Positions 1 to 6,061 are shown, numbered from the stretch's first letter. The stretch is DNA of 7,189 nt from Synergistaceae bacterium (GCA_022837505.1 JALHFZ010000079.1:1-7189), one strand, 5' to 3'. Made by a program: numbers and translations. Notes: generated from the letters alone by a model not told the origin.

Positions 1-315
1 GCGGGCGATCTCAAGGGCCATGACGACCCCGGCGGGGCCGTCGAAATTACCCCCGTTCTTCACCGAATCAAAATGGGATCCCACCATGATCGCCGGGGCG
101 TCCGCCTGTTTCCCCTCCCGGCGTCCGAAAAGATTGCCCGCTCCGTCCTCAAAGATAGTGAGACCGGCCTCCTTCATGCGCTCCTTGATAAACTCCCGTG
201 TTTTTCTGTCCTCTTCCGAGAAGGAAAACCGTGTCATGCCCATCCCCGGAGTAGCGGTGAATTCTGCCAGGCCTTCGATATCCCGGGCTATTCTCTCAGC
301 GCTCGATTCAATCAT
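1..315 (-). CDS. M20-family Zn-dependent amidohydrolase (carbamoylase/allantoate-amidohydrolase type), N-terminal part
   Basis: The gene runs off the left edge, so only the first 105 codons are present. The start is the ATG at 315-313, preceded by a GGAAGG ribosome site (322-327) with a 6-base gap. The protein shows the N-terminal pattern of the M20 'hydantoinase/carbamoylase' branch: an early TRFSFSEED segment (28-36), then AGNLFGRREG (59-68), then GSHFDSV (79-85) and FDGPAGV (91-97). H81 and D92 are the expected first metal ligands of the dinuclear zinc site, and D83 is the acid that assists catalysis. Known members hydrolyse N-carbamoyl-L-amino acids, beta-ureidopropionate or allantoate in the cytoplasm. 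The residues that separate these substrates lie beyond the window, so the exact reaction is open. The start lies inside the end of the upstream transporter gene, which suggests translational coupling. The family call is firm; the substrate is unknown. Confidence 0.88.
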   Translation of the reverse strand, partial: MIESSAERIARDIEGLAEFTATPGMGMTRFSFSEEDRKTREFIKERMKEAGLTIFEDGAGNLFGRREGKQADAPAIMVGSHFDSVKNGGNFDGPAGVVMALEIAR

Positions 316-1222
316 GGCGAACCTTCCTTTCCATTTCTGACGTTCCCTTTTTTTTGTCTTCGTGAGAGGCGTAATAGATTCCGGCGAGGATGAGGATTCC
401 GCCGAAGAGGATATTCATGGTGAGGGGCTCGCCGAGAAAAGCTGCGGCAAGAAGGGCGCTGCCTATGGGTTCTCCGAGAAGGCAGAGGGCCACCGTTCCC
501 GCGGAGATCCACCGGAGCGCCCAGTTGTAGCTTGAGTGCCCCAGGATCTGGGGGATGAGGGCGAGGAGGAAAAATGCCGTCCAGGTATTTCGGGAGTATC
601 CTGCGGGGGAGAGCCCCGCTGCGAGGAGGGCAGCCCAGAGAAAGACGGCGGCGGTGCCGTAGTTCAGGGTGACGTAGCTTCCGAGGGAGATGCGGGAGCG
701 GACTTTTCTTCCAAAGAGGATGTATATGGCCGCGAAAAGGCTGCCGAGAAGGGCGAGAAAATCCCCCCATAATGCTCCGCCCCCCAGGGCGAAGTCCCCC
801 CACCCGATGATGATTCCCCCCGGAAGGGCAAGGAGAAGCCCTCTTTTCAGCCTGCCGGTGAAGGGGTCCCCGGTGAGGAAGGGAGAGAGAATTCCCGTCC
901 AGAGGGGGATGGTGTTCACTACGACCACGCTGCTGGCCACTGAAGTGTAGAAGAGGGACGATATCCATGAGGCGAAGTGAAGGGCGAGAAAGAACCCCGA
1001 GGCCAGCACGAAAATAAGGTCTTGCTTCGAGAGAGTTTTTACCTCCCTCGCCGTTTTCGCCGCAGTGAAGGGAAGAAGAAAAAGGGTGGCAAGGCCGACC
1101 CGGTAGGCTGCGATGACCAGTGCGGGCGCACTGGCCATCCGGGCAAAGATCGCCCCCGTCGAAAGGGCAAAAACACCCACGGAGAGAACAATCCAGGGGG
1201 AGACGGGGGGAGCGTCCTTCAT
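308..1222 (-). CDS. EamA/DMT-superfamily transporter (ten-helix permease)
   Basis: This 304-residue protein is almost entirely hydrophobic and has the size of EamA (drug/metabolite transporter) permeases, which are inner-membrane carriers built from two five-helix repeats. The first repeat (about 10-140) has the AYRVGLATL segment (39-47) and the family signature SWISSLFYTSVASS (85-98) followed by TIPLW (104-108). The second (about 150-285) has the matching LLGEPIGSALLAAAFLGEPL block (248-267). A charged tail (287-304) should lie in the cytoplasm. Members export or import amino acids, nucleosides, organic acids or drugs, so no substrate can be named. The ATG at 1222-1220 lies 9 bases after the reductase gene; its likely ribosome site, GGAG, falls on the last codons of that gene with a rather long 14-base gap. 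Its stop overlaps the start of the amidohydrolase by 8 bases (ATGATTGA), so the genes are almost certainly co-transcribed. The carrier may move the amidohydrolase's substrate or product, but that is inference from position only. Confidence 0.93.
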   Translation of the reverse strand: MKDAPPVSPWIVLSVGVFALSTGAIFARMASAPALVIAAYRVGLATLFLLPFTAAKTAREVKTLSKQDLIFVLASGFFLALHFASWISSLFYTSVASSVVVVNTIPLWTGILSPFLTGDPFTGRLKRGLLLALPGGIIIGWGDFALGGGALWGDFLALLGSLFAAIYILFGRKVRSRISLGSYVTLNYGTAAVFLWAALLAAGLSPAGYSRNTWTAFFLLALIPQILGHSSYNWALRWISAGTVALCLLGEPIGSALLAAAFLGEPLTMNILFGGILILAGIYYASHEDKKKGTSEMERKVRHD

Positions 1223-1231
1223 AGGTGTGGG

Positions 1232-2263
1232 CTACACTCCTTCTTTTCCGCTTCTGTGGCTCTTGTACAGGGCATAGTGTTTCTTGAGCATTGCGGGAAT
1301 CGGAAGGGTATAGGGGCATTTCTTCACGCAGAGGCCGCACTCGGCGCATTCCGGTATGGTGTCCATCCCCTTCGATGCGAACTCCGAGGCCACCACGGGA
1401 GACATGCGGCTCGCAAGAAGGGGGTAGATCATCCCCTGGGTGATGGCCACCCCGGAAGGACAGGGCTGGCAGTATTCGCACCGGCGGCAGAACTCTCCGC
1501 CGATCTCCTTCTTTACGGATTCCATGGCCTCAAGATCGTTGTCGTTCACCCTGTTCGGCGAGTCGTAGAAGCTGACGACCTGTTCCACCGACTCCACCGA
1601 GTCGTATCCGGGGATGGGGAAGAGGCTCTCATGGGAGCGAAGAAATTTGAAGGCCAGGGAGGCGTCGGTGATCGCTCCCCCCGCAAAGGGCTTCATGGAG
1701 AGGATAGCCACGTTCTTTTTTCTGGCAAGGGGGTGGAGTTCCTCCGCCGCCTCCGTCTCGATAAAGTTGAAGGGGAACTGGATGGAGACGAAGAGCCCGG
1801 ATTCGACATATTTTTTTGCCATGGCAAGGCTGTGGGAGGTGATGCCGATGAAGCGGATCTTTCCGTCCGCCTGAGCCTTCAATGCCGCCTCCATGGCCCC
1901 TCCCGGGCCGGATATGGTCTGCCAGTCCTTTTCCGTGGCGACCTGGTGGAACTGGAACAGGTCGATCCTGTCCGTCTGAAGGCGTCTCAGGCTGAGGTCG
2001 ATATGTTCCGAGACGGTCTTTCCATCCCGCTTCATGGATTTGGTGGCGAGAAAGATCTTATCCCGGACGGACGAAAGTTCCCGACCGATCTTCTCCTCGC
2101 TGTCGTGATAGGCGTTTGCCGTATCAAAAAGGGTGATGCCGCTGTCGTAGGCCTTTCGAAGCACCCGTCCTGCCTCCTCAAAGGAGAGACGGATGATGGG
2201 AATGGCGCCGAAACCTATTTCCGACAGAAAGACTCCGGTGCTTCCGAAGGGAAGATATTTCAT
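1232..2263 (-). CDS. Aldo/keto reductase with C-terminal 4Fe-4S ferredoxin-type domain
   Basis: This 343-residue protein has two parts. Residues 1-255 form an aldo/keto reductase barrel with the complete catalytic tetrad: D47 and Y52 in FDTANAY, K75 in ATKS and H106 in FQFHQ. Residues 255-320 carry two cysteine clusters, C259/C262/C265/C268-Pro and C306/C309/C312/C316-Pro; the second has the classic CxxCxxCxxxCP spacing, so iron-sulfur clusters are expected. This two-domain form (predicted oxidoreductases of the COG1453 type) is common in anaerobes and probably links NAD(P)H-dependent carbonyl reduction to electron transfer, though few members have a known substrate. It is cytoplasmic, with no signal peptide. 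The ATG at 2263-2261 is well supported by AAAGGAG at 2279-2273 with a 9-base gap. It is the first gene of a three-gene minus-strand unit. The reductase family and domain layout are clear; the physiological reaction is not. Confidence 0.95.
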   Translation of the reverse strand: MKYLPFGSTGVFLSEIGFGAIPIIRLSFEEAGRVLRKAYDSGITLFDTANAYHDSEEKIGRELSSVRDKIFLATKSMKRDGKTVSEHIDLSLRRLQTDRIDLFQFHQVATEKDWQTISGPGGAMEAALKAQADGKIRFIGITSHSLAMAKKYVESGLFVSIQFPFNFIETEAAEELHPLARKKNVAILSMKPFAGGAITDASLAFKFLRSHESLFPIPGYDSVESVEQVVSFYDSPNRVNDNDLEAMESVKKEIGGEFCRRCEYCQPCPSGVAITQGMIYPLLASRMSPVVASEFASKGMDTIPECAECGLCVKKCPYTLPIPAMLKKHYALYKSHRSGKEGV

Positions 2264-2309
2264 GGAGATCAGCTCCTTTTGGATGGTCGGTATTTCCCTT
2301 TATGACTCA

Positions 2310-2318
2310 AGAATAGCA
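2310..2318 (-). promoter_or_regulatory. Candidate extended -10 promoter for the reductase-transporter-amidohydrolase unit
   Basis: On the minus strand the sequence reads TGCTATTCT, which matches the TGnTATnnT extended -10 form, 47 bases before the reductase start. The -35 position (TTCCGG) is poor, so this depends on the extended element. It is the best sigma-70-like match seen in the 141-base gap. Confidence 0.3.
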
Positions 2319-2357
2319 GACAAAGCCCTTCTCCGGAAGTGGGGGGAGGAAAGGCAG

Positions 2358-2372
2358 CCCGCTGTCTGCGGG
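2358..2372 (-). terminator. Short GC hairpin after corA, weak terminator candidate
   Basis: CCCGC-TGTCT-GCGGG forms a perfect 5-base-pair stem about 32 bases after the corA stop codon. On the minus strand it is followed by CTGCCTTTCC rather than a true T run, so it is at best a weak or pausing terminator. Without it, some corA transcripts would read into the reductase unit. Confidence 0.25.
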
Positions 2373-2404
2373 GAAAACCCTTCAAACGGTTCCTTCTCCG
2401 GATT

Positions 2405-3487
2405 TTAAAACCATTTCCTTCGTTTGAAAAAGATAATAAGGGTGAGGGCGATCGCAAGCATGATGCCCCAGACCAGATAGTAGCCCCCGGGCCATTTCAG
2501 CTCAGGCATATATTGAAAGTTCATACCGTAGACACCGGCGATAAACGTCATGGGAATGAAAATCGTTGAGATGATGGTGAGCACTTTCATGATCTCGTTC
2601 ATGCGGTTGCTGACGCCGGATAAATAGGTGTCATGAATGCCCCCCAGAATATCCCGGAAGGTTTCCACCATATCGATGATCTGAATTATATGGTCGTATA
2701 GGTCCCGCAGAAAGACCCGGGTTTCCGGCCGGATCAGAGGGGTTTCGCTCTTCTCCAGTGCGCCGACCTCTTCACGGAGCGGCCAGACAGCCTTGCGGAA
2801 GCTCAGGATTTCCCGCTTCATCTGATGCACTTCCTGAATATCCTCAGGCTTCGGACGCACCAGGATATTATCGTCCATCTCTTCGATCCGATCTCCGATG
2901 CGCTCGACGGCCAGGAAATAATTGTCCACAGCCGCGTCCATGAGAGCGTATGCCAGAAAATCCGATTTCAGTGAACGGATCCGCCCCTTGGCGCTCCTGA
3001 TGCGTTCCCTTACAGAGTCAAACACGTCCCCTTCATGCTCCTGGAAGGAAATGACGTAATTTTCTCCCAGGATCAGGCTGACATGTTCGATATCGAGCCG
3101 GTTTGCCCCCTCGTCAAAGGTCATCATCTTCAAAACGGCATAGACATAATTCGGGAATTCTTCAACTTTCGGACGCTGAGTTGTGTTGACGATATCTTCC
3201 AGCGTCAGGGGATGGAGGTCGAAATATTTTCCCAGGGACTCTATCAGGCCGATATTGTGGATGCCGTTGACATTGATCCAGGTCACACCGGTGGTCTTCA
3301 GACAATCCCCGCATTCCTCCGGGGTGACGTCCCTCGACTCCTTCACCGTTCCTGCATCGTACTGAATGATATCGATGCGGGCATTGTCCACCTGCCGTTC
3401 ACCGATAAAGATCATAGTGCCCGGTGACATTCCGGCCTTGCTGCCGTATCCTGTATGCCTTCTTCTGTTTTCCCTGGAGTTTGACAT
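2405..3487 (-). CDS. corA: CorA-type magnesium/cobalt channel
   Basis: This 360-residue protein has the length and layout of bacterial CorA, the homopentameric inner-membrane channel for Mg2+ (and Co2+, Ni2+). Residues about 20-290 form the soluble alpha/beta domain and long stalk helix, with family landmarks HPLTLEDI (92-99) and RPKVEEF (105-111). The first transmembrane helix (about 302-319) leads into YGMNF (320-324), the GMN selectivity-filter signature. The second helix is about 336-354 and is followed by the basic tail KRRKWF. The periplasmic loop holds MPEL, the usual acidic loop form. The start ATG (3487-3485) is preceded only by a modest purine-rich GAGACGAAAA. M20 is a possible alternative, because the first 19 residues (rich in S, N and R) are not part of the conserved fold. 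The gene appears to be transcribed alone. Base use is less rich in G/C runs than in the reductase or nuclease genes. Family assignment is secure; the preferred ion is inferred. Confidence 0.97.
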   Translation of the reverse strand: MSNSRENRRRHTGYGSKAGMSPGTMIFIGERQVDNARIDIIQYDAGTVKESRDVTPEECGDCLKTTGVTWINVNGIHNIGLIESLGKYFDLHPLTLEDIVNTTQRPKVEEFPNYVYAVLKMMTFDEGANRLDIEHVSLILGENYVISFQEHEGDVFDSVRERIRSAKGRIRSLKSDFLAYALMDAAVDNYFLAVERIGDRIEEMDDNILVRPKPEDIQEVHQMKREILSFRKAVWPLREEVGALEKSETPLIRPETRVFLRDLYDHIIQIIDMVETFRDILGGIHDTYLSGVSNRMNEIMKVLTIISTIFIPMTFIAGVYGMNFQYMPELKWPGGYYLVWGIMLAIALTLIIFFKRRKWF

Positions 3488-3500
3488 TTTTCGTCTCTAT

Positions 3501-3644
3501 TCATATAAGAATTTTTGAAACGGCTGCCTGGCGGAAGGATTGCTCTTTCATATTCTTCCTCCGGGCCGGCAGCTTCAGAAAACTTTGTATCTTTGACAAA
3601 GAGGCTGATCGAGTTTCCGAGTCTATGATACGTTTCAAGTACAT
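3501..3644 (-). pseudogene. Possible AAA-ATPase N-terminal relic, or a short leader ORF ahead of corA
   Basis: An ATG at 3644-3642 opens a 47-codon frame that ends 13 bases before corA. Its first ten residues, MYLKRIIDSE, match from memory the usual start of a widespread bacterial AAA-ATPase family with a C-terminal DUF4143 domain, where the sequence normally goes on with LLEWK and a P-loop. Here it diverges at once (TRSASLSKIQ) and no P-loop follows in any frame, so any such gene would be broken. The likely corA promoter also overlaps the first codons, which makes translation from this ATG doubtful. Alternatively it is a leader peptide of corA or a chance frame. The resemblance is short and not confirmed by a search. 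Confidence 0.25.
3523..3573 (-). repeat. Imperfect inverted repeat in the corA leader
   Basis: GCTGCC (3523-3528) pairs with GGCAGC (3568-3573), and further in GGAAG (3533-3537) pairs with CTTCC (3555-3559), with unpaired bases between the two stem parts. It lies about 35-90 bases ahead of the corA start and downstream of its candidate promoter, so it would be part of the transcript. It does not resemble the M-box magnesium riboswitch. A role in mRNA stability or attenuation is possible but not shown. Confidence 0.45.
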
Positions 3645-3653
3645 TGTAGGCAA
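3625..3653 (-). promoter_or_regulatory. Candidate sigma-70 promoter of corA
   Basis: Read on the minus strand, TTGCCT (3653-3648) and TATCAT (3630-3625) are separated by exactly 17 bases. The -10 box matches the consensus at five of six positions and the -35 at four. Transcription would start near 3618, giving a leader of about 130 bases that contains the inverted repeat at 3523-3573. Confidence 0.5.
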
Positions 3654-3793
3654 ACTTTCATGAAAAGTGTATCCCGCAGTCAAGACAAAAATTCATTGGT
3701 ACACTTCCCCGGGTATCCTGAAGCTCAAAAACTGGTAGGGTCGGTTGTCATTATCGTTCTTGATGCACTTTTTTTACGCATTTTTTCGAGGGC

Positions 3794-3930
3794 CTACATG
3801 ATACTGCTCACCTTTCGGGTGCTCGCGCCGCTTACGTATATTCCATTCATAAGAGATTCGAAAAAAGGGTTATCCAGAGTTATCTTTACTTCAGCCATCG
3901 GTCTTTCACTCATTCGGTTTAATTGGTGAC
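3794..3930 (-). pseudogene. Possible mutator (IS256-type) transposase fragment
   Basis: On the minus strand a frame encodes a segment ending in ESLMNGIYVSGASTRKVSSIM, then a stop at 3796-3794. The pattern 'Y(V)xG(V)STRKV' following a hydrophobic helix is characteristic of IS256/mutator transposases, where it lies in the N-terminal DNA-binding region just before the catalytic core. The catalytic DDE part is absent. Downstream of the stop, frames are quickly interrupted. The same frame extends back to 4036 but the extra residues are not recognisable. If correct, this is a dead remnant of an insertion sequence. The match is short and made by eye, so a chance resemblance remains possible. Confidence 0.35.
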
Positions 3931-3938
3931 TTAACTTT

Positions 3939-3960
3939 AGCCGAAAAATGACGGCTTTTT
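3939..3960 (+). terminator. Hairpin with T run, candidate rho-independent terminator
   Basis: AGCCG (3939-3943) and CGGCT (3952-3956) form a 5-base-pair stem with an 8-base loop, and the sequence runs into TTTTT at 3956-3960. It points along the plus strand and could shield the MATE gene from transcription coming from the left. The stem is short, and no recognised plus-strand gene ends here. Confidence 0.35.
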
Positions 3961-4020
3961 CTTGCCATCCTGCTTTACTCAAGTAAATCTGCAGCATTAT
4001 AGAGACCCTATCTATTCTCT

Positions 4021-4030
4021 GACAATTGTC
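4021..4030. promoter_or_regulatory. Perfect 10-base palindrome, possible operator upstream of the MATE gene
   Basis: GACAATTGTC is its own reverse complement and lies 40 bases before the TATACT box of the MATE promoter candidate. Small efflux genes are often controlled by MarR- or TetR-type dimers that bind such sites, but no regulator gene is present here, so the role is speculative. Confidence 0.25.
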
Positions 4031-4070
4031 GAGCATCGAAAATACCGCCTAAGACAGATCTTTTTCGTAG

Positions 4071-4076
4071 TATACT
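4071..4076 (+). promoter_or_regulatory. Candidate -10 box of the MATE gene
   Basis: TATACT matches the -10 consensus at five of six positions and lies 51 bases before the MATE start. The -35 region at 16-18 bases spacing (around CCTAAGA) is weak, so the promoter may be weak or need an activator. Confidence 0.4.
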
Positions 4077-4127
4077 ATTTCATAAAATCATGTGCTTCGC
4101 AGCTCATGTCGATGAAATGGAGATCCC

Positions 4128-5540
4128 ATGCAACCACCAGAGACTGCCCACAGCAAATTCCATCGAATGACGAATGCACCTACCGAATGGCTCGTCATTT
4201 CGCTTGCTATTCCGTCAATTATGAGCATGCTCATTTCTGCACTCTATAATATCGCTGACACTTTCTTCGTAAGCCGTTTGGGAACCAGTGCGACTGGCGG
4301 GGTCGGCATCTGTTTTTCGGTGATGGCCATTATCCAAGCCGTCGGGTTCACATTCGGGCAGGGTTCGGGCAATACGGTCTCAAGACTGCTGGGCCGGCAA
4401 GACGGCGAAAAGGCCCGTCAAGTAGCGTCAACCGGTTTCTTTACGGCTTTTGGCATCAGCGCACTCCTGGCCGTGATCGGGTCTTTTTTCGTTACTCCGC
4501 TTGTCCTGGTTCTGGGTTCGACCGATACCATTGCCCCATACGCAGCCGATTACCTGAAATACCTGTTCCTCGGCATGCCGTTCATCGCCTCATCCTTTGT
4601 ACTCAATAACCTGCTCCGGTATCAGGGGAGTGCTACCTATGCAATGGTCGGCATCATGGCCGGCGCATTCCTGAATGTAGGGCTTGATCCGCTTTTCATC
4701 TTCACATTCGGCATGGGTGTTGGCGGCGCAGCCCTGGCCACAGCAATCAGCCAGTTAGTAAGCTTCGTCATCCTGTTTGTTCAATGTACCCGCGGCGGAA
4801 ATATCAAGCCCTCAATCAAGCACTTCAGCTGGGACATCAGACTACATCTGGGCATTTTGAGAAGTGGTTTCCCGACATTGCTGCGGCAAGGGTTGGCCAG
4901 CATCGCCGCCATCATGCTCAATACCTCCGCTGCCGTTTTTGGCGATGCAGCAGTCGCCGCCATGTCCATCGTGACGCGTGTTGTTATGTTCTCAATCTCG
5001 GCTTTGCTGGGTTTCGGACAGGGTTTTCAGCCCGTCTGTGGTTTCAACTACGGCGCCGGTTGCCACGATCGAGTCCTTAAAGCTTTCTGGTTTTCCATCA
5101 AGAGTGCGGCGCTGGTACTCCTGGCGATCAGCACGATGGGCTTTTTCCTTGCCCCGCAAATCATGGGGATTTTTCGGAAAGATGATCCGACGGTCATGCA
5201 GATCGGCATCCTGGCCCTTCGGCTCCAATTCCTGGTTTTGCCGCTATCCTCCTTTACGATCCTCTCGATGATGATGACCCAGACCATCGGAAAAAGTGTA
5301 AAAGCCTCTGTCCTGGCCTTCACCCGGCAGGGCCTCTTCTTCGTCCCGTTTGTAGTGATTCTTCCGCGACTGATCGGCATCCTCGGCATCCAGATCAGCC
5401 AGCCACTCTCCGATCTATGCGCGTTTATCCTCGCACTTGTCCTGACCCTCCCGATCTTGCGGGAGCTGAAAAGCTCGAATAGAAAAGATCCGATTTCAAG
5501 GCCGATTCCTGACCCAGACCGGAATCAGCTAGAAGGTTGA
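4128..5540 (+). CDS. MATE-family multidrug/cation antiporter (MepA-like branch)
   Basis: This is a complete 470-residue inner-membrane transporter with about twelve hydrophobic helices, the normal length for MATE proteins, which export cationic drugs or metabolites in exchange for Na+ or H+. The first repeat has LYNIADTFFVSRLG (39-52) and GQGSGNTVSRLLGRQD (77-92), the typical first-helix and loop motifs. The second repeat has GFGQGFQPVCGFNYGA (295-310), a hallmark of the MepA-like subgroup, and RQGLFFVP (400-407). Residues after 447 form a hydrophilic tail. The start at 4128 has GGAGA at 4119-4123 just 4 bases upstream; M14 would also give a typical N-terminus but lacks a ribosome site. The gene stands alone, divergent from corA, and ends 242 bases before tRNA-Leu with no clear terminator. 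Its base use has fewer G/C homopolymers than the flanking operon and nuclease genes, so it may have been acquired. The transported compound is unknown. Confidence 0.95.
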   Translation: MQPPETAHSKFHRMTNAPTEWLVISLAIPSIMSMLISALYNIADTFFVSRLGTSATGGVGICFSVMAIIQAVGFTFGQGSGNTVSRLLGRQDGEKARQVASTGFFTAFGISALLAVIGSFFVTPLVLVLGSTDTIAPYAADYLKYLFLGMPFIASSFVLNNLLRYQGSATYAMVGIMAGAFLNVGLDPLFIFTFGMGVGGAALATAISQLVSFVILFVQCTRGGNIKPSIKHFSWDIRLHLGILRSGFPTLLRQGLASIAAIMLNTSAAVFGDAAVAAMSIVTRVVMFSISALLGFGQGFQPVCGFNYGAGCHDRVLKAFWFSIKSAALVLLAISTMGFFLAPQIMGIFRKDDPTVMQIGILALRLQFLVLPLSSFTILSMMMTQTIGKSVKASVLAFTRQGLFFVPFVVILPRLIGILGIQISQPLSDLCAFILALVLTLPILRELKSSNRKDPISRPIPDPDRNQLEG

Positions 5541-5741
5541 TGCATACTTTCGTATCCAGTCCCGGTTTGGGCTAGACACGAATCGGATGGCATGATCGTC
5601 AAGGCAGCAGGCTCGCCGGACGTGTTGGTAGCAAATCAGGAAAGGCAATTTATCCAAGGGCAGCGGACTATTTTGTATTTCAGGTTTTTTAAGATAAATG
5701 CGAAGGGTACTTTCAACAAGTCGGGCTGGGCACGAAAGCGG
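5541..5741. other. Intergenic stretch without recognisable genes
   Basis: Between the MATE stop and the tRNA promoter the sequence is AT-richer and open only in short frames whose translations match nothing recognised. TTCGT (5548-5552) and ACGAA (5577-5581) can pair, but no T run follows. The TTTTTT run near 5685-5690 has no stem before it. No terminator for the MATE gene could be assigned. Confidence 0.5.
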
Positions 5742-5770
5742 TGGACAACCTCCTTAAAGTGTGGTAAAAA
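5742..5770 (+). promoter_or_regulatory. tRNA-Leu promoter with extended -10
   Basis: TGGACA (5742-5747) is one mismatch from the -35 consensus. After exactly 17 bases comes TAAAAA (5765-5770), preceded by TGG, which supplies the extended -10 TGn element. Transcription would start near 5777, only about 6 bases before the mature tRNA. The -10 box sits inside a palindrome, TGGTAA-AAA-TTACCA (5762-5776), which could be an operator or chance. Confidence 0.65.
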
Positions 5771-5782
5771 TTACCAGTACCC

Positions 5783-5868
5783 GCCGGGGTGGCGGAATGG
5801 CAGACGCAGCGGACTCAAAATCCGCCGCTGGCAACAGCGTGGGGGTTCAAGTCCCCCCCTCGGCACCA
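5783..5868 (+). tRNA. tRNA-Leu, anticodon CAA
   Basis: The sequence folds as a class II tRNA of 86 bases with encoded CCA. The acceptor arm pairs GCCGGGG (5783-5789) with CCTCGGC (5858-5864) with one G-T pair, followed by the discriminator A and CCA. The anticodon arm pairs GCGGA (5809-5813) with TCCGC (5821-5825) around the loop CTCAAAA, placing CAA at 5816-5818, which reads UUG leucine codons. A long variable arm, CGCTG-GCAA-CAGCG (5826-5839), is typical of leucine tRNAs. The T arm is GGGGG-TTCAAGT-CCCCC (5841-5857). It has its own promoter and terminator, so it forms a single-gene unit. Confidence 0.97.
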
Positions 5869-5877
5869 GAAGATAAT

Positions 5878-5924
5878 CCGCCGTTGTTAAGGGAAGATAC
5901 AACCCCTGCAGCGGTGGAATTTTT
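5878..5924 (+). terminator. Rho-independent terminator of tRNA-Leu
   Basis: CCGCCGTTGT (5878-5887) pairs with GCAGCGGTGG (5908-5917) over ten positions with three G-T pairs, and a T run follows at 5920-5924. It starts 10 bases after the tRNA CCA end, the expected place for a terminator of a single tRNA gene. The 20-base loop is rather large; part of it (GTTGT with ACAAC) offers an alternative inner stem. Confidence 0.6.
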
Positions 5925-6061
5925 ATGGCTTTTCAGCTCCTTTGGTCCGGCAGCCTTTGATCCTACATCAAAAAACTCCTTTCCGATCCCCTGACCTCCC
6001 GGCGCCCATTGCCGAAAGTACAGAAAACGGTTACTCTCTTGGTGGGATATCTGAAGTACCC

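Larger units (their letters stand above)
3488..4127. other. AT-rich divergent intergenic region with degenerate fragments
   Basis: This 640-base stretch separates the minus-strand corA from the plus-strand MATE gene and contains no intact gene. It is visibly AT-richer than the flanks. Contents: the corA promoter and leader, an AAA-ATPase-like tag, a 7-base inverted pair (AAGTGTA at 3665-3671, TACACTT at 3700-3706), a transposase-like fragment on the minus strand near 3794-3930, a hairpin with a T run at 3939-3960, and the promoter/operator-like sites for MATE. Several frames in both directions stay open for 60-95 codons, but none has a convincing start, family signature and codon pattern together. 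It looks like scar tissue from past insertions. Confidence 0.6.

Noticed and set aside
312..1481. 389-codon minus-strand frame overlapping the transporter and the end of the reductase
   Set aside because: Wrong frame of the real genes; its product is rich in Pro, Arg, Gly and His with no helices or motifs.
977..2305. Long plus-strand open frame (442 codons) opposite the reductase and transporter genes
   Set aside because: It is antisense to two clearly recognised genes, has no ribosome site or family signature, and is low-complexity in Gly, Arg and Lys as expected for a shadow frame in GC-rich DNA.
3515..3620. Third minus-strand frame with YERAILPPGSRFK, reminiscent of an ADP-ribosyltransferase motif
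   Set aside because: Only about a dozen residues resemble it, in a frame without a start or other domain parts; chance is more likely.
3488..3660. M-box magnesium riboswitch upstream of corA
   Set aside because: The leader lacks the conserved M-box core and multi-stem layout; only one imperfect inverted repeat is seen.
3660..3929. 89-codon plus-strand frame with a hydrophobic middle, ending just before a terminator-like hairpin
   Set aside because: It is the complement of the transposase-like fragment and has only a weak ribosome site; no family recognised. The nearby hairpin keeps it from being fully excluded.
5783..5868. tRNA-Leu as a phage or island attachment site
   Set aside because: No copy of the tRNA 3' end was found elsewhere in the window and no integrase gene is present.
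5592..5876. 94-codon plus-strand frame reaching through the tRNA
   Set aside because: Its end is translated tRNA sequence and the rest matches nothing; no ribosome site seen.
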